Under the pieces are notes generated by a model. The model searched no databases and was not told the DNA's origin. It saw nothing but the letters and a program-made list of their open reading frames with translations. A stretch of DNA of 6,489 nucleotides. Origin: JAYUZR01 sp043751595 (GTDB lineage Bacteria > Patescibacteriota > UBA1384 > CAILIB01). The stretch is from NCBI GenBank assembly GCA_043751595.1, contig JAYUZR010000060.1, positions 1 to 6,489 on the forward strand, read 5' to 3'. Of the stretch, positions 1-6,189 are shown piece after piece. Both the position numbers and the translations under genes were made by a program. Position 1 is the stretch's first letter, and each line of letters begins with the position of its first letter.

Positions 1-815
1 CCGCCAGAAATACCGGTACCAGCCGTAACTGTTACTGAGCTATTAGCAAGCTTGGCGTTGGTTACATTTGCGTTAAGAATCTTAACTGTAGTAACTGCAT
101 CGGCCGCGATAGTCGCAATACCGCCAGAAGTAAGGGTAATATCGCCAGTTACCCCCTGCGAAACCCAGGTAGTACCAGAACCAATAAGCAGGTTCCCGGC
201 CGTTGCTGCGGTAGAACCAAGAGCGACACCGTTAATTTTAGCAACGGTTGGATTGGGGAAGTTTCCCGAAAGATCACCACCGGCAGTACCCGTTGGGGCT
301 GCACCGGTAATAGTAGTGTTGGTAACACCAGTGATGCGGCCCTTGGCATCAACCGCGAAAACAGGAACCTCAGTAGCAGATCCATAGGTATTTGGTGAAA
401 CTGCCGTATTAGCCAGAGTAAGAGCACCGGTAGCCGCTAGGGTAGCGTCGCCGGAAAGCGTAATAAAGGTAGGAACTGCAGAGGCATTGGCAAGAAGGAG
501 CTGTCCAGAGGTACCAGCCGCCGTTACCTGTAACGCTGAAGAGCCGTTTCCATATACTAGGCCGTTAGCTGTTGCTGAAGTAACCCCAGTACCACCCTGC
601 CCAACGGTAAGTGCCGTTGTAAGACCGGTAAGAGAAGTGATATCGGCGTTTGCTCCAGACGCCGCTGCACCAAGATTGGTACGAGCGCCACCTGCAGTGG
701 TGGAACCAGTACCACCGTAGAGAACCGCAACTGGGGTACCCTGCCAGGTTCCAGTTGAGACAACACCAGCCGCAACACCTAGGCCATTAACTGCGGTAGC
801 CGAAAGAGAGCCGCC
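1..815 (-). repeat. Super-repeat copy 4 (residues 1779-2049+, cut by the window)
   Basis: Anchored at GGSLSATAVNGL and at least 815 bp long. Order as in copy 2: TGTWQGTPVAVLYGGTGSTT, ARTNLGAAASGANADITSL, VGQGGTGVTSATANGLVYGN, AGTSGQLLLANASAVPTFI, TEVPVFAVDAKGRITG, GGDLSGNFPNPTVAKINGVA, ILNANVTNAKLANSSVTV. It stops at the window edge inside TAGTGISGG. Since the matching segment of copy 2 is followed by about 390 bp more, the gene almost certainly continues well to the left. Confidence 0.88.
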
Positions 816-3800
816 GGTAATAGTTGCCCCGTTCAGCGTACCCCCAACCGTTAGGTTGCCAGAGAATGCTCCAGAAGTTGCACCAGTAATTGCGCCCGCG
901 GTAGAGATATTAAGCCCAGCCGAAGTAAGACCGAAGGTACCGGTGGCATTACCGATGTTAGTATTAGCCGTTCCGCTGGCATTAATACTAGCCGTACCCA
1001 CCTGGGTAAGCGCGCCTAGAGTAGAGGTACCGGTTACGCCAAGAGTACCAGCTGCTGAAACATTTCCGGCTGAACTAACCGTAAACTGGCTAGAAGCACC
1101 TACAGTAAGAAGTGATCCAGGGTTAGTAATACCGATACCAACATTACCGCCAATGTAGGCGCCGTAGTTGTTGGTTGCCAAGGTTTGAGCAGGCAGGTAC
1201 AGACCGTAAGCATTAGTAACCGTTCCACCTCCGCTCTTAGTAGCAACAGCACCGAGGTACTGGTAGTAGTTCGCTACAGTATTAGAAGCGCCGGTAGCTA
1301 CAGTTCCACCCGCCTGGTAGTTAACAGCATTTGCCGTGTTTTGTGGTGCCAAAGTCGTGAATCCCTGGAAGATACCCCATGAATCAGCGGCACCAGTAAT
1401 TGTACCAGCTAGCTCAAGGCCAACATTTAAGTGAGCACTACCGCTACCAATCTTTACGTTTCCAACAACATCAAGTGCTGTAACAGGAGCAGCAGTACCA
1501 ATACCTACGAATGAGTTGGTAGTGTCTACGTTAATAACTGGAGTAGTAGATCCGCTTGGCTGAACCTGGAAGCTTGTTGTTGAGTTAGTACCAGGTTTGA
1601 TGAGGTTAGTAGTGCCGTTACTGGTAAGGTTTCCCGTTACCCCCAAGGTACCGCCAACCGTCACGTTACTTGAAGCAGCAATGGTAGTTGCGCCGGTAAT
1701 TGCTCCTGCAGTAGTAATATTTAGACCAGAAGAGGTAAGGCCAAAACTGCCAGTAGCATTTCCGATGGTAGTATTGGCAGTACCTGTAGTGTTAATGGTA
1801 GTAGTACCGGTAATTGCCGTGGCAGCCAAGGTGCTGGAGCCAGTAACCGTAAGCCCTGCAAAAGTAGGAGCCGAGCTAGTGGCAATATCTTGAGGCAAGC
1901 TAAGGGTAACCGCGCCGGTAGCAGAAGAGCGGATTACCTGGTTTGCGGTACCAGTAATAGAAGTAACACCATCATTATTAATGGAAAGGGTGCCACCCAG
2001 GCTTACTGAAGCGGAGCCGGAAAGGCCCGTACCAAAACTAGTACTGAATGAACTATTAGTAAGAGCACCATTTGGAATACTGGTAAGACCTGCACCAGAA
2101 CCATTAAAGATACCGTTTGCTGCAAAGTACGAAGCAATAGCAGGTACTGCCTGATTATCGTAGATATCTAGGGTGTGGCCGGTACCAGTACTAGCAACTG
2201 GCTTAAGACTAAGCGGAACCGCACCATTTGAAGGTGCTGTAATAATGTTGGCAGCATTGGTGTACACCCCGTTAGTAACCGTAGCGGAGTTCCCAGAAAT
2301 ATTTACCGAATAGGTTCCGCTAGTAATCTTTGAAGAGTAATCGCCAACCGCAAGCTTGGTTGGGCCAACTGCACCAGAACCAATAGTTGCCACTCCCCCA
2401 CTAGTAATGGTGATATCGCCAGAAACTGCTTGGGAAACCCAAGTGGTGCCAGAGCCGATCAAGAAGTTGCCAGCGGCTGCCGCAGTAGAGCCAAGGGCAA
2501 CACCGTTAATTTTAGCAACGGTTGGATTGGGGTAGGAACCAGAAAGATCGCCGCCAGCTGAACCGCCAGGAGCAACGCCCGTAATAGTGGTATCGGTAAC
2601 CCCGGTAATGCGGCCTTTGGCATCAACCGTGAATACCGGCACCTGAGTAGCCGAGCCATAGGTGTTGGCAGAAACTGCAGTACTGGCAAGAGTAAGTGCG
2701 CCACTTGCAGCCAAGGTAGCATCGCCAGAAAGCGATACAAAGGTAGGAACTTGCGAGGCATTGGCAAGCAGTAGCTGACCCGAAGTACCCGCTGTGGTCG
2801 CCTGCAAGGCAGATGTGCCCGAGCCAAAGAGCACGCCATTACTGGCAAAGGTAGTAGCACCGGTGCCACCATAGGCCACGGTAACCGCTGTGCCGTTCCA
2901 GGTACCAGAGGAGATGACTCCAGAAGCCACATTAAGACCATTTACCGCTGTACCAGAAAGCGCCCCACCAGTAACAGTACCGCCGGTAAGGGTTGCTCCG
3001 TTAATGGTACCGCCGATGGTCACGTTACCGGAGAAGGCGCCGTTTGTTGCACCAGAGATTGCTCCAGCGTTAGTGATGCCACCAGCATTATTGTTGATTC
3101 CGCCAGTAATAGAAGCTCCAGCAGTAAGGGTAAGCCCAGCAAAGGTTGGACTACTACTTGTATTAATACCCTGAGGAAGACTTAGGGTAACGGTACCAGT
3201 AGAGCCAGAAGCGATCACCTGATTTGCCGTACCGGTAATAGAAGTAACACCTGCATTGGTAACCGTAATTGAACCACCAAGAGCAACGGCTCCGCCACCT
3301 GAAAGACCAGTGCCAGCTGTAACGGTTACAGAGCTATTAGCAAGTTTAGCGTTAGTTACATTTGCGTTAAGAATCTTTGAGGTAGTAATGGCGTCGGCCG
3401 CGATAGTAACTATACCCGTTGAGCCAAGAGTGATGTCACCAGTAATGCCTTGTGCAACCCAGGCAGTACCAGAACCAATAAGGAGGTTTCCGGCAGTTGC
3501 AATAGTAGAACCAAGAGCAACACCGTTAATCTTTGCAACAGTAGGACCAGGATACGAACCAGAAAGATCTCCTGAAGCAGAGCCGCCAGGAGCAACGCCA
3601 GAAATAGTACTATTAAGAGCCCCGGTAATACGCCCCTTACCATCTACGGTAAATACTGGAACTTCAGTGGAGGAACCGTAGGTTGCAGCAAAGACACCAG
3701 AACTCGCAAGGGTAAGCGCACCAGATGCAGCCAAGGTAGCATCACCACCCACTGTTACAAACGTAGGAACACCTGAAGCATTTGCAAGTGCAACCTGACC

Positions 3801-6149
3801 GGAAGTACCAGCAGCAGTTACCTGTAGGGCCGATGTACCATTACCGTACACGAGGCCGTTAGCCGTAGCCGAGGTAACCCCTGTTCCACCCTGCCCTACG
3901 GATAGAGCGGTAGTAAGACCAGAAAGCGAAGTAATATCTGAGTTTGCACCAGATGCAGCAGCGCCAAGATTGGTGCGAGCATTAGGAGCAGTAGTTGCAC
4001 CGGTGCCACCGTAGAGAATAGCTACAGGAGAACCCTGCCATGCGGCAGTTCCACCAAAGGTACCGTTGTTGAAGGTTCCGCCAGTAACTACTCCAGCTGC
4101 AACACTTAGGCCATTAACTGCGGTAGCTGAAAGAGAGCCACCAGAAACAAGTGCCGTATTAAATGAAGCACCAGTAAGGGCACCAGAGAAGGCGCCGGTA
4201 GTTGCCCCGGCGATAGCACCAGTATTAGTAATGCCGCCGGTACTATTATTTAGGCCACCCGCAATCGTAACCCCAGAAGAGGTAACGGTAAGCTTATCGG
4301 TACCATTGCTCTGAACCGCAAATTTTCCGGTTGAGCCGGAAGCAATATTTACGATGAAGTTGGCATCGGTAGTGGTATCAGCCAGGGTAATCGCCACATC
4401 ACGGGCATCGGTGGTCGTGATATCGTTTCCAGCATCGTAAGCCACTTGTAGCGGACTAGCACCAGCCGCTGCCGAACAGCTATACCAGGCAGGAACACCA
4501 CCCTGAGAAACCAAACAAAGACCACCGGAACCAATCGCAAGCTTAGCCAAGCCGCCGCTAGCGCCATACAAGAGATCGCCAGTTACATATGATGACTGGC
4601 CGGTTCCACCCTGCGCTGCGCTTAGGGCGGTAGTAAGACCGGTAAGCGAAGTAATATCTGAGTTTGCACCGGAAGCTGCTGCGCCAAGATTAGTGCGGGC
4701 GCCAGAAGCAGTAGTAGAGCCGGTTCCGCCATTACCCACCGAAAGTGCGCTCGTAAGAGAAAGTGCAGCAAAGGTTGGGCTAGAAGTTGCGGCAATATCT
4801 TGAGGAAGACTAAGCGTAGGAGTGGTGGTACCAGTAACAATTACCTGATTAGCAGTACCAGTTACTGAAAGTACTCCGGTACTATTTAGGGTAACCGCAC
4901 TACCCAATGCAACGGCTCCGCCACCTGAAAGACCAGTGCCAGCCGTAACGGTTACTGAGCTATTAGCAAGCTTGGCGTTGGTAACAGCGCCAGACTGAAT
5001 AGTGACTACGCCAGTAGCCGCCATAGTGACATCTCCACCGAAAGTAGTGAACTTAGGAATACCACTAGCATCTGCTAATAGCGCCTGCCCTGCCGTACCA
5101 GCCAAGGTTACCTGAAGCGAACCAGCAGCATTTCCGTAAAGCACGCCCTTGGTAGTGAAACTGGTTGCGCCAGTGCCACCATAAGGAACACCAATGGTAG
5201 AAGCTTGGTAAGTGCCACCAGTGATAGTGCCGCCGGAAACAGTAAGGCCATTTACTGCGGTAGCGCTGAGAGAGCCGCCAGTAATAGTTGCGCTATTTAC
5301 ACTTGCAGCAGTTAGCGCACCAATGACGGTAACATTGTCGTTAAAGGTGGAGTTACCGGTTGCCGTAAGCCCACCTGCAGAAACTACTAAGCCTCCTGAA
5401 GTAACGGTAAGGGTAGAAGCTGTAGTAACCGCACCAGTACTAGTGGCAGTAAAGCGAGGACTGCCGTTTACCTGAAGCTCGAGCAGGTTACCGACGAATG
5501 AAGCAGCTGTATTAACCAAAAGCGCGTTACCAGAAGTAGCTGCAGGCTGGATACTAACGCCGCCGGTAAACGAGGAGGAGCCTGAGAATGAAGCGGCGCT
5601 GGTTACCGAAACAGTGCCGTTAAAAGTGGTGTTTCCTGCAACGGTTTCGTTAGCGCTTTTTACAAAAAGATCGTTTGAGCTGAGACCGTTAATCGCATCG
5701 GCGTTTGCGGCGTTGAGGGCAGAAGGAACTGAGCCAATCTCGTAGCGAGGAGCCATCTCAGGATCGCCAGAAACCTGGAAGGCAAGGTAGTAAGGACTAG
5801 TAGAGAAGCTTACGCCAGCACTTGCGAAACTAACAGAATCGCCAAGGTAGACGGCAAAGGCACCGCGGCTAACAGTTACGCTGTGGGACTCTGACCAAAC
5901 AGAAGCGCCACCAGTAGCAGCGGAGTAGAGGCGGAAGGTTACTGAATAGGTGCCATCGGGAACATTACTACCAGAGGTAGTGGTAAGACGAGCGGAGAAT
6001 GGGAGCTTAGCCGCAACTGCCGCTTGAGCAACGGTGGGAGTAAGAACAGCAAGTGGGCCGTAAGGGAGGAAAATAATCCCAAGAATCACGAGGGCAAACA
6101 GTGCTCTCGTGGCGCCAAGCAAACGACCTAGGTTGGTGCTCCCTTTCAT
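1..6149 (-). CDS. Giant secreted beta-strand-repeat surface protein (C-terminus outside window)
   Basis: One frame runs from ATG at 6149 to the window edge, at least 2,049 codons without a stop. I translated it by eye throughout and found no frameshift. A TAG lies two codons upstream in frame (6153-6155), so ATG 6149 is the first usable ATG. The order is: signal peptide (1-43), DGTYSVTFRLY-type domain (about 45-148), linker (149-290), then super-repeat copies from residues 291, 670, 1061 and 1779. Composition is dominated by G, A, S, T, V, L and N; only two cysteines were seen (545, 558). The repeats resemble phage tail-fibre modules (YGGTGATT, ARTNLGA, SDITSLTGLTT, KINGVALGS), but signal peptide and N-terminal domain indicate an exported cell-surface protein. 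It is probably fibrous and may act in adhesion; that role is inferred. In related proteins, as I recall them, the C-terminus may carry an endosialidase-type chaperone domain, which cannot be seen here. No enzyme motif was recognised. Confidence 0.93.
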   Translation of the reverse strand, partial: MKGSTNLGRLLGATRALFALVILGIIFLPYGPLAVLTPTVAQAAVAAKLPFSARLTTTSGSNVPDGTYSVTFRLYSAATGGASVWSESHSVTVSRGAFAVYLGDSVSFASAGVSFSTSPYYLAFQVSGDPEMAPRYEIGSVPSALNAANADAINGLSSNDLFVKSANETVAGNTTFNGTVSVTSAASFSGSSSFTGGVSIQPAATSGNALLVNTAASFVGNLLELQVNGSPRFTATSTGAVTTASTLTVTSGGLVVSAGGLTATGNSTFNDNVTVIGALTAASVNSATITGGSLSATAVNGLTVSGGTITGGTYQASTIGVPYGGTGATSFTTKGVLYGNAAGSLQVTLAGTAGQALLADASGIPKFTTFGGDVTMAATGVVTIQSGAVTNAKLANSSVTVTAGTGLSGGGAVALGSAVTLNSTGVLSVTGTANQVIVTGTTTPTLSLPQDIAATSSPTFAALSLTSALSVGNGGTGSTTASGARTNLGAAASGANSDITSLTGLTTALSAAQGGTGQSSYVTGDLLYGASGGLAKLAIGSGGLCLVSQGGVPAWYSCSAAAGASPLQVAYDAGNDITTTDARDVAITLADTTTDANFIVNIASGSTGKFAVQSNGTDKLTVTSSGVTIAGGLNNSTGGITNTGAIAGATTGAFSGALTGASFNTALVSGGSLSATAVNGLSVAAGVVTGGTFNNGTFGGTAAWQGSPVAILYGGTGATTAPNARTNLGAAASGANSDITSLSGLTTALSVGQGGTGVTSATANGLVYGNGTSALQVTAAGTSGQVALANASGVPTFVTVGGDATLAASGALTLASSGVFAATYGSSTEVPVFTVDGKGRITGALNSTISGVAPGGSASGDLSGSYPGPTVAKINGVALGSTIATAGNLLIGSGTAWVAQGITGDITLGSTGIVTIAADAITTSKILNANVTNAKLANSSVTVTAGTGLSGGGAVALGGSITVTNAGVTSITGTANQVIASGSTGTVTLSLPQGINTSSSPTFAGLTLTAGASITGGINNNAGGITNAGAISGATNGAFSGNVTIGGTINGATLTGGTVTGGALSGTAVNGLNVASGVISSGTWNGTAVTVAYGGTGATTFASNGVLFGSGTSALQATTAGTSGQLLLANASQVPTFVSLSGDATLAASGALTLASTAVSANTYGSATQVPVFTVDAKGRITGVTDTTITGVAPGGSAGGDLSGSYPNPTVAKINGVALGSTAAAAGNFLIGSGTTWVSQAVSGDITITSGGVATIGSGAVGPTKLAVGDYSSKITSGTYSVNISGNSATVTNGVYTNAANIITAPSNGAVPLSLKPVASTGTGHTLDIYDNQAVPAIASYFAANGIFNGSGAGLTSIPNGALTNSSFSTSFGTGLSGSASVSLGGTLSINNDGVTSITGTANQVIRSSATGAVTLSLPQDIATSSAPTFAGLTVTGSSTLAATAITGTTTINTTGTANTTIGNATGSFGLTSSGLNITTAGAITGATTIAASSNVTVGGTLGVTGNLTSNGTTNLIKPGTNSTTSFQVQPSGSTTPVINVDTTNSFVGIGTAAPVTALDVVGNVKIGSGSAHLNVGLELAGTITGAADSWGIFQGFTTLAPQNTANAVNYQAGGTVATGASNTVANYYQYLGAVATKSGGGTVTNAYGLYLPAQTLATNNYGAYIGGNVGIGITNPGSLLTVGASSQFTVSSAGNVSAAGTLGVTGTSTLGALTQVGTASINASGTANTNIGNATGTFGLTSAGLNISTAGAITGATSGAFSGNLTVGGTLNGATITGGSLSATAVNGLGVAAGVVSTGTWQGTPVAVLYGGTGSTTAGGARTNLGAAASGANADITSLTGLTTALTVGQGGTGVTSATANGLVYGNGSSALQVTAAGTSGQLLLANASAVPTFITLSGDATLAATGALTLANTAVSPNTYGSATEVPVFAVDAKGRITGVTNTTITGAAPTGTAGGDLSGNFPNPTVAKINGVALGSTAATAGNLLIGSGTTWVSQGVTGDITLTSGGIATIAADAVTTVKILNANVTNAKLANSSVTVTAGTGISG
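889..999 (-). repeat. Direct repeat, downstream member, flanking the VGIGT section
   Basis: Encodes ASINASGTANTNIGNATGTF followed by GLTSAGLNISTAGAI, the partner of 1699-1809 at an offset of 810 bp. It continues into TGATSGAFSG, the standard end of a super-repeat unit, whereas the upstream member breaks off into TGATTIAASSNVTV. Confidence 0.75.
1000..1698 (-). other. VGIGT / YGLY-type section inside copy 3
   Basis: Contains SFVGIGTAAPVTALDVVGNV (VGIGT codons 1494-1508, residue 1548 on), a less repetitive stretch with SWGIFQGFTTLAPQNTANAV, then GGTVTNAYGLYLPAQTLATN and NYGAYIGGNVGIGITNPGSL (VGIGI codons 1128-1142, residue 1670 on). NVGIGT.P and NYGAYI motifs are common in CPR surface proteins and endosialidase-chaperone fibres. 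It is richer in aromatic residues than the rest of the repeat region. Function unknown. Confidence 0.65.
1699..1809 (-). repeat. Direct repeat, upstream member, flanking the VGIGT section
   Basis: Encodes TTINTTGTANTTIGNATGSF followed by GLTSSGLNITTAGAI. It aligns without gaps to 889-999, exactly 810 bp (270 codons) away; by eye about three-quarters of bases are identical. The pair brackets the VGIGT section, as expected for an insertion by recombination or a tandem duplication. Confidence 0.75.
2060..2345 (-). other. Tail-fibre-like module inserted in copy 3
   Basis: Encodes GDYSSKITSGTYSVNISGNS, then ATVTNGVYTNAANI, HTLDIYDNQAVPAIASYFAA and NGIFNGSGAGLTSIPNGALT. GNSATVTNGVYT and NGSGAGLT-type motifs are familiar from phage tail fibres and endosialidase-chaperone proteins. 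The module replaces the NAKLANSSVTVTAGTG segment of copies 1, 2 and 4, leaving a diverged remnant (GALTNSSFSTSFGTGLSGS) at its C-terminal end. Confidence 0.6.
2970..4142 (-). repeat. Super-repeat copy 2 (residues 670-1060), the most complete copy
   Basis: 1,173 bp (391 codons). Order: GGSLSATAVNGL; LYGGTGATT with ARTNLGAAASGANSDITSL; VGQGGTGVTSATANGLVYGN; AGTSGQVALANASGVPTFV; GDATLAASGALTLA; TEVPVFTVDGKGRITG; GDLSGSYPGPTVAKINGVAL; NLLIGSGTAWVAQGITGDIT; ILNANVTNAKLANSSVTV; TGTANQVIASG; LSLPQGINTSSSPTFAGL; GGITNAGAISGATNGAFSG. Its 3295-4000 part aligns with 1-706 at a constant offset of 3,294 bp. Past that point copy 2 carries an extra 33 bp (11 residues, around NNGTFGGTAAW) that copy 4 lacks. 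Confidence 0.88.
4143..5279 (-). repeat. Super-repeat copy 1 (residues 291-669)
   Basis: Begins at the anchor GGSLSATAVNGL and is 1,137 bp (379 codons) long. Order: PYGGTGATSFTTKGVLYGN; GTAGQALLADASGIPKF; a GDVTM strand; NAKLANSSVTVTAGTG; TGTANQVIVTG; LSLPQDIAATSSPTFA; GGTGSTT with ARTNLGAAASGANSDITSL; the cysteine module; NTGAIAGATTGAFSG. Compared with copies 2-4 it lacks the VPVFTVD.KGRITG and DLSGSYP.PTVAKINGVALG section and has the cysteine module instead. Confidence 0.85.
4247..4565 (-). other. Copy-1-specific module with the only cysteine pair
   Basis: Residues about 529-635 read GGLAKLAIGSGGLCLVSQGG and then VPAWYSCSAAAGASPLQVAY. DAGNDITTTDARDVAITLAD, a FIVNIASGSTGKFAVQSNG strand set and TDKLTVTSSGVTIAGGLNN follow. 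C545 (codon 4515-4517) and C558 (codon 4476-4478) are the only cysteines I found in the open frame and could form one disulfide after export. CL..x..W.SC followed by ITTTDARDV recurs, from memory, in CPR surface proteins. The other three super-repeat copies lack this module. Confidence 0.65.
5280..5705 (-). other. Beta-rich linker between N-terminal domain and super-repeats
   Basis: Residues 149-290 start with NADAINGLSSNDLFVKSANE, followed by short NTTFNGTVSV-like strands. SGNALLVNTAASFVGNLLEL (about residues 207-226) and an NGSPRFTATSTG stretch come next. These resemble linker elements in tail-fibre-like and CPR surface proteins. The segment belongs to no super-repeat copy I could define. 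No catalytic or ligand-binding motif is evident. Confidence 0.55.
5706..6017 (-). other. Conserved N-terminal domain of secreted repeat proteins
   Basis: Residues 45-148 contain, in order, FSARLTTTSGSNVPDGTYSV, TFRLYSAATGGASVWSES, GAFAVYLGD, YYLAFQVSGDPEMAPR and IGSVPSAL. This matches, from memory, a domain at the N-terminus of many large secreted proteins of CPR bacteria and Bacteroidetes (pattern: GRLTD..G.PV.DGTY..TFRLYD, G.F.V.LG, YLGV.V..D.EM.PR..L.SVPYA). It is probably a beta-sandwich. Its function is not known to me. It is the least repetitive part of the protein and the best probe for homologues. Confidence 0.75.
6021..6149 (-). other. Sec signal peptide of the giant protein
   Basis: Residues 1-43 show a basic N-region (K2, R9, R15), a hydrophobic core (ALFALVILGIIFLPYGPLAV) and a likely signal peptidase I site after AQA at residues 41-43. 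There is no lipobox cysteine, so a lipoprotein is unlikely. The core could also remain as an uncleaved membrane anchor. Confidence 0.85.
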
Positions 6150-6189
6150 TACCTATCCAGTATCCCATGTTCTCCTTCTTGGGGATAGC
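6150..6189 (-). promoter_or_regulatory. Intergenic leader with SD box and two alternative hairpins
   Basis: This 40-base gap between the TPR gene and the giant gene holds a good Shine-Dalgarno box (AAGGAG, 6172-6177). The box is 22 bases from the ATG at 6149, far more than usual. It is only 3 bases from an out-of-frame ATG at 6168. Two mutually exclusive 6-bp hairpins can form: 6161-6166 with 6182-6187 (15-base loop), or 6153-6158 with 6183-6188 (24-base loop). Both put the SD box in the loop. A weak AGGT sits 1 base before ATG 6149. I see no convincing -10/-35 pair and no terminator, in line with read-through from the TPR gene. A regulatory role for the hairpins is an inference. Confidence 0.5.

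Larger units (their letters stand above)
816..2969 (-). repeat. Super-repeat copy 3 (residues 1061-1778), enlarged by two insertions
   Basis: 2,154 bp (718 codons), anchored at GGALSGTAVNGL. The core follows copy 2: YGGTGATTFASNGVLFGSG, AGTSGQLLLANASQVPTFV, TQVPVFTVDAKGRITG, GGDLSGSYPNPTVAKINGVA and TGTANQVIRSS. 2385-2880 aligns without indels to copy 4 at an offset of 2,274 bp. Two additions explain its length: a tail-fibre-like module at 2060-2345 in place of the NAKLANSS strand, and an 810-bp section with VGIGT motifs. The ARTNLGAAASGANSDITSL module is missing. Confidence 0.82.

Noticed and set aside
2459..2941. Open frame of 160 codons on the minus strand in another phase
   Set aside because: It overlaps the giant gene out of frame, is a Leu/Pro/Arg-rich shadow, and comparable shadows recur in the other repeat copies (3410-3643, 149-427).
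3256..3681. Open frame of 141 codons on the plus strand, rich in Pro/Val/Ala
   Set aside because: It is the antisense shadow of the giant gene's repeats. Similar antisense frames appear at each repeat copy (for example 52-387), no homologous domain is visible, and composition follows from the complement of Gly/Thr/Ala codons.
1..5279. Possible CRISPR array or satellite DNA, given the repeats
   Set aside because: The repeats are long, imperfect, protein-coding and spaced by multiples of three, without short identical repeats and uniform spacers.
1..5279. Assembly artefact producing the repeats
   Set aside because: Copies differ at many synonymous sites and carry distinct indels, so they are not duplicated reads. 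Collapse of further near-identical copies cannot be excluded.
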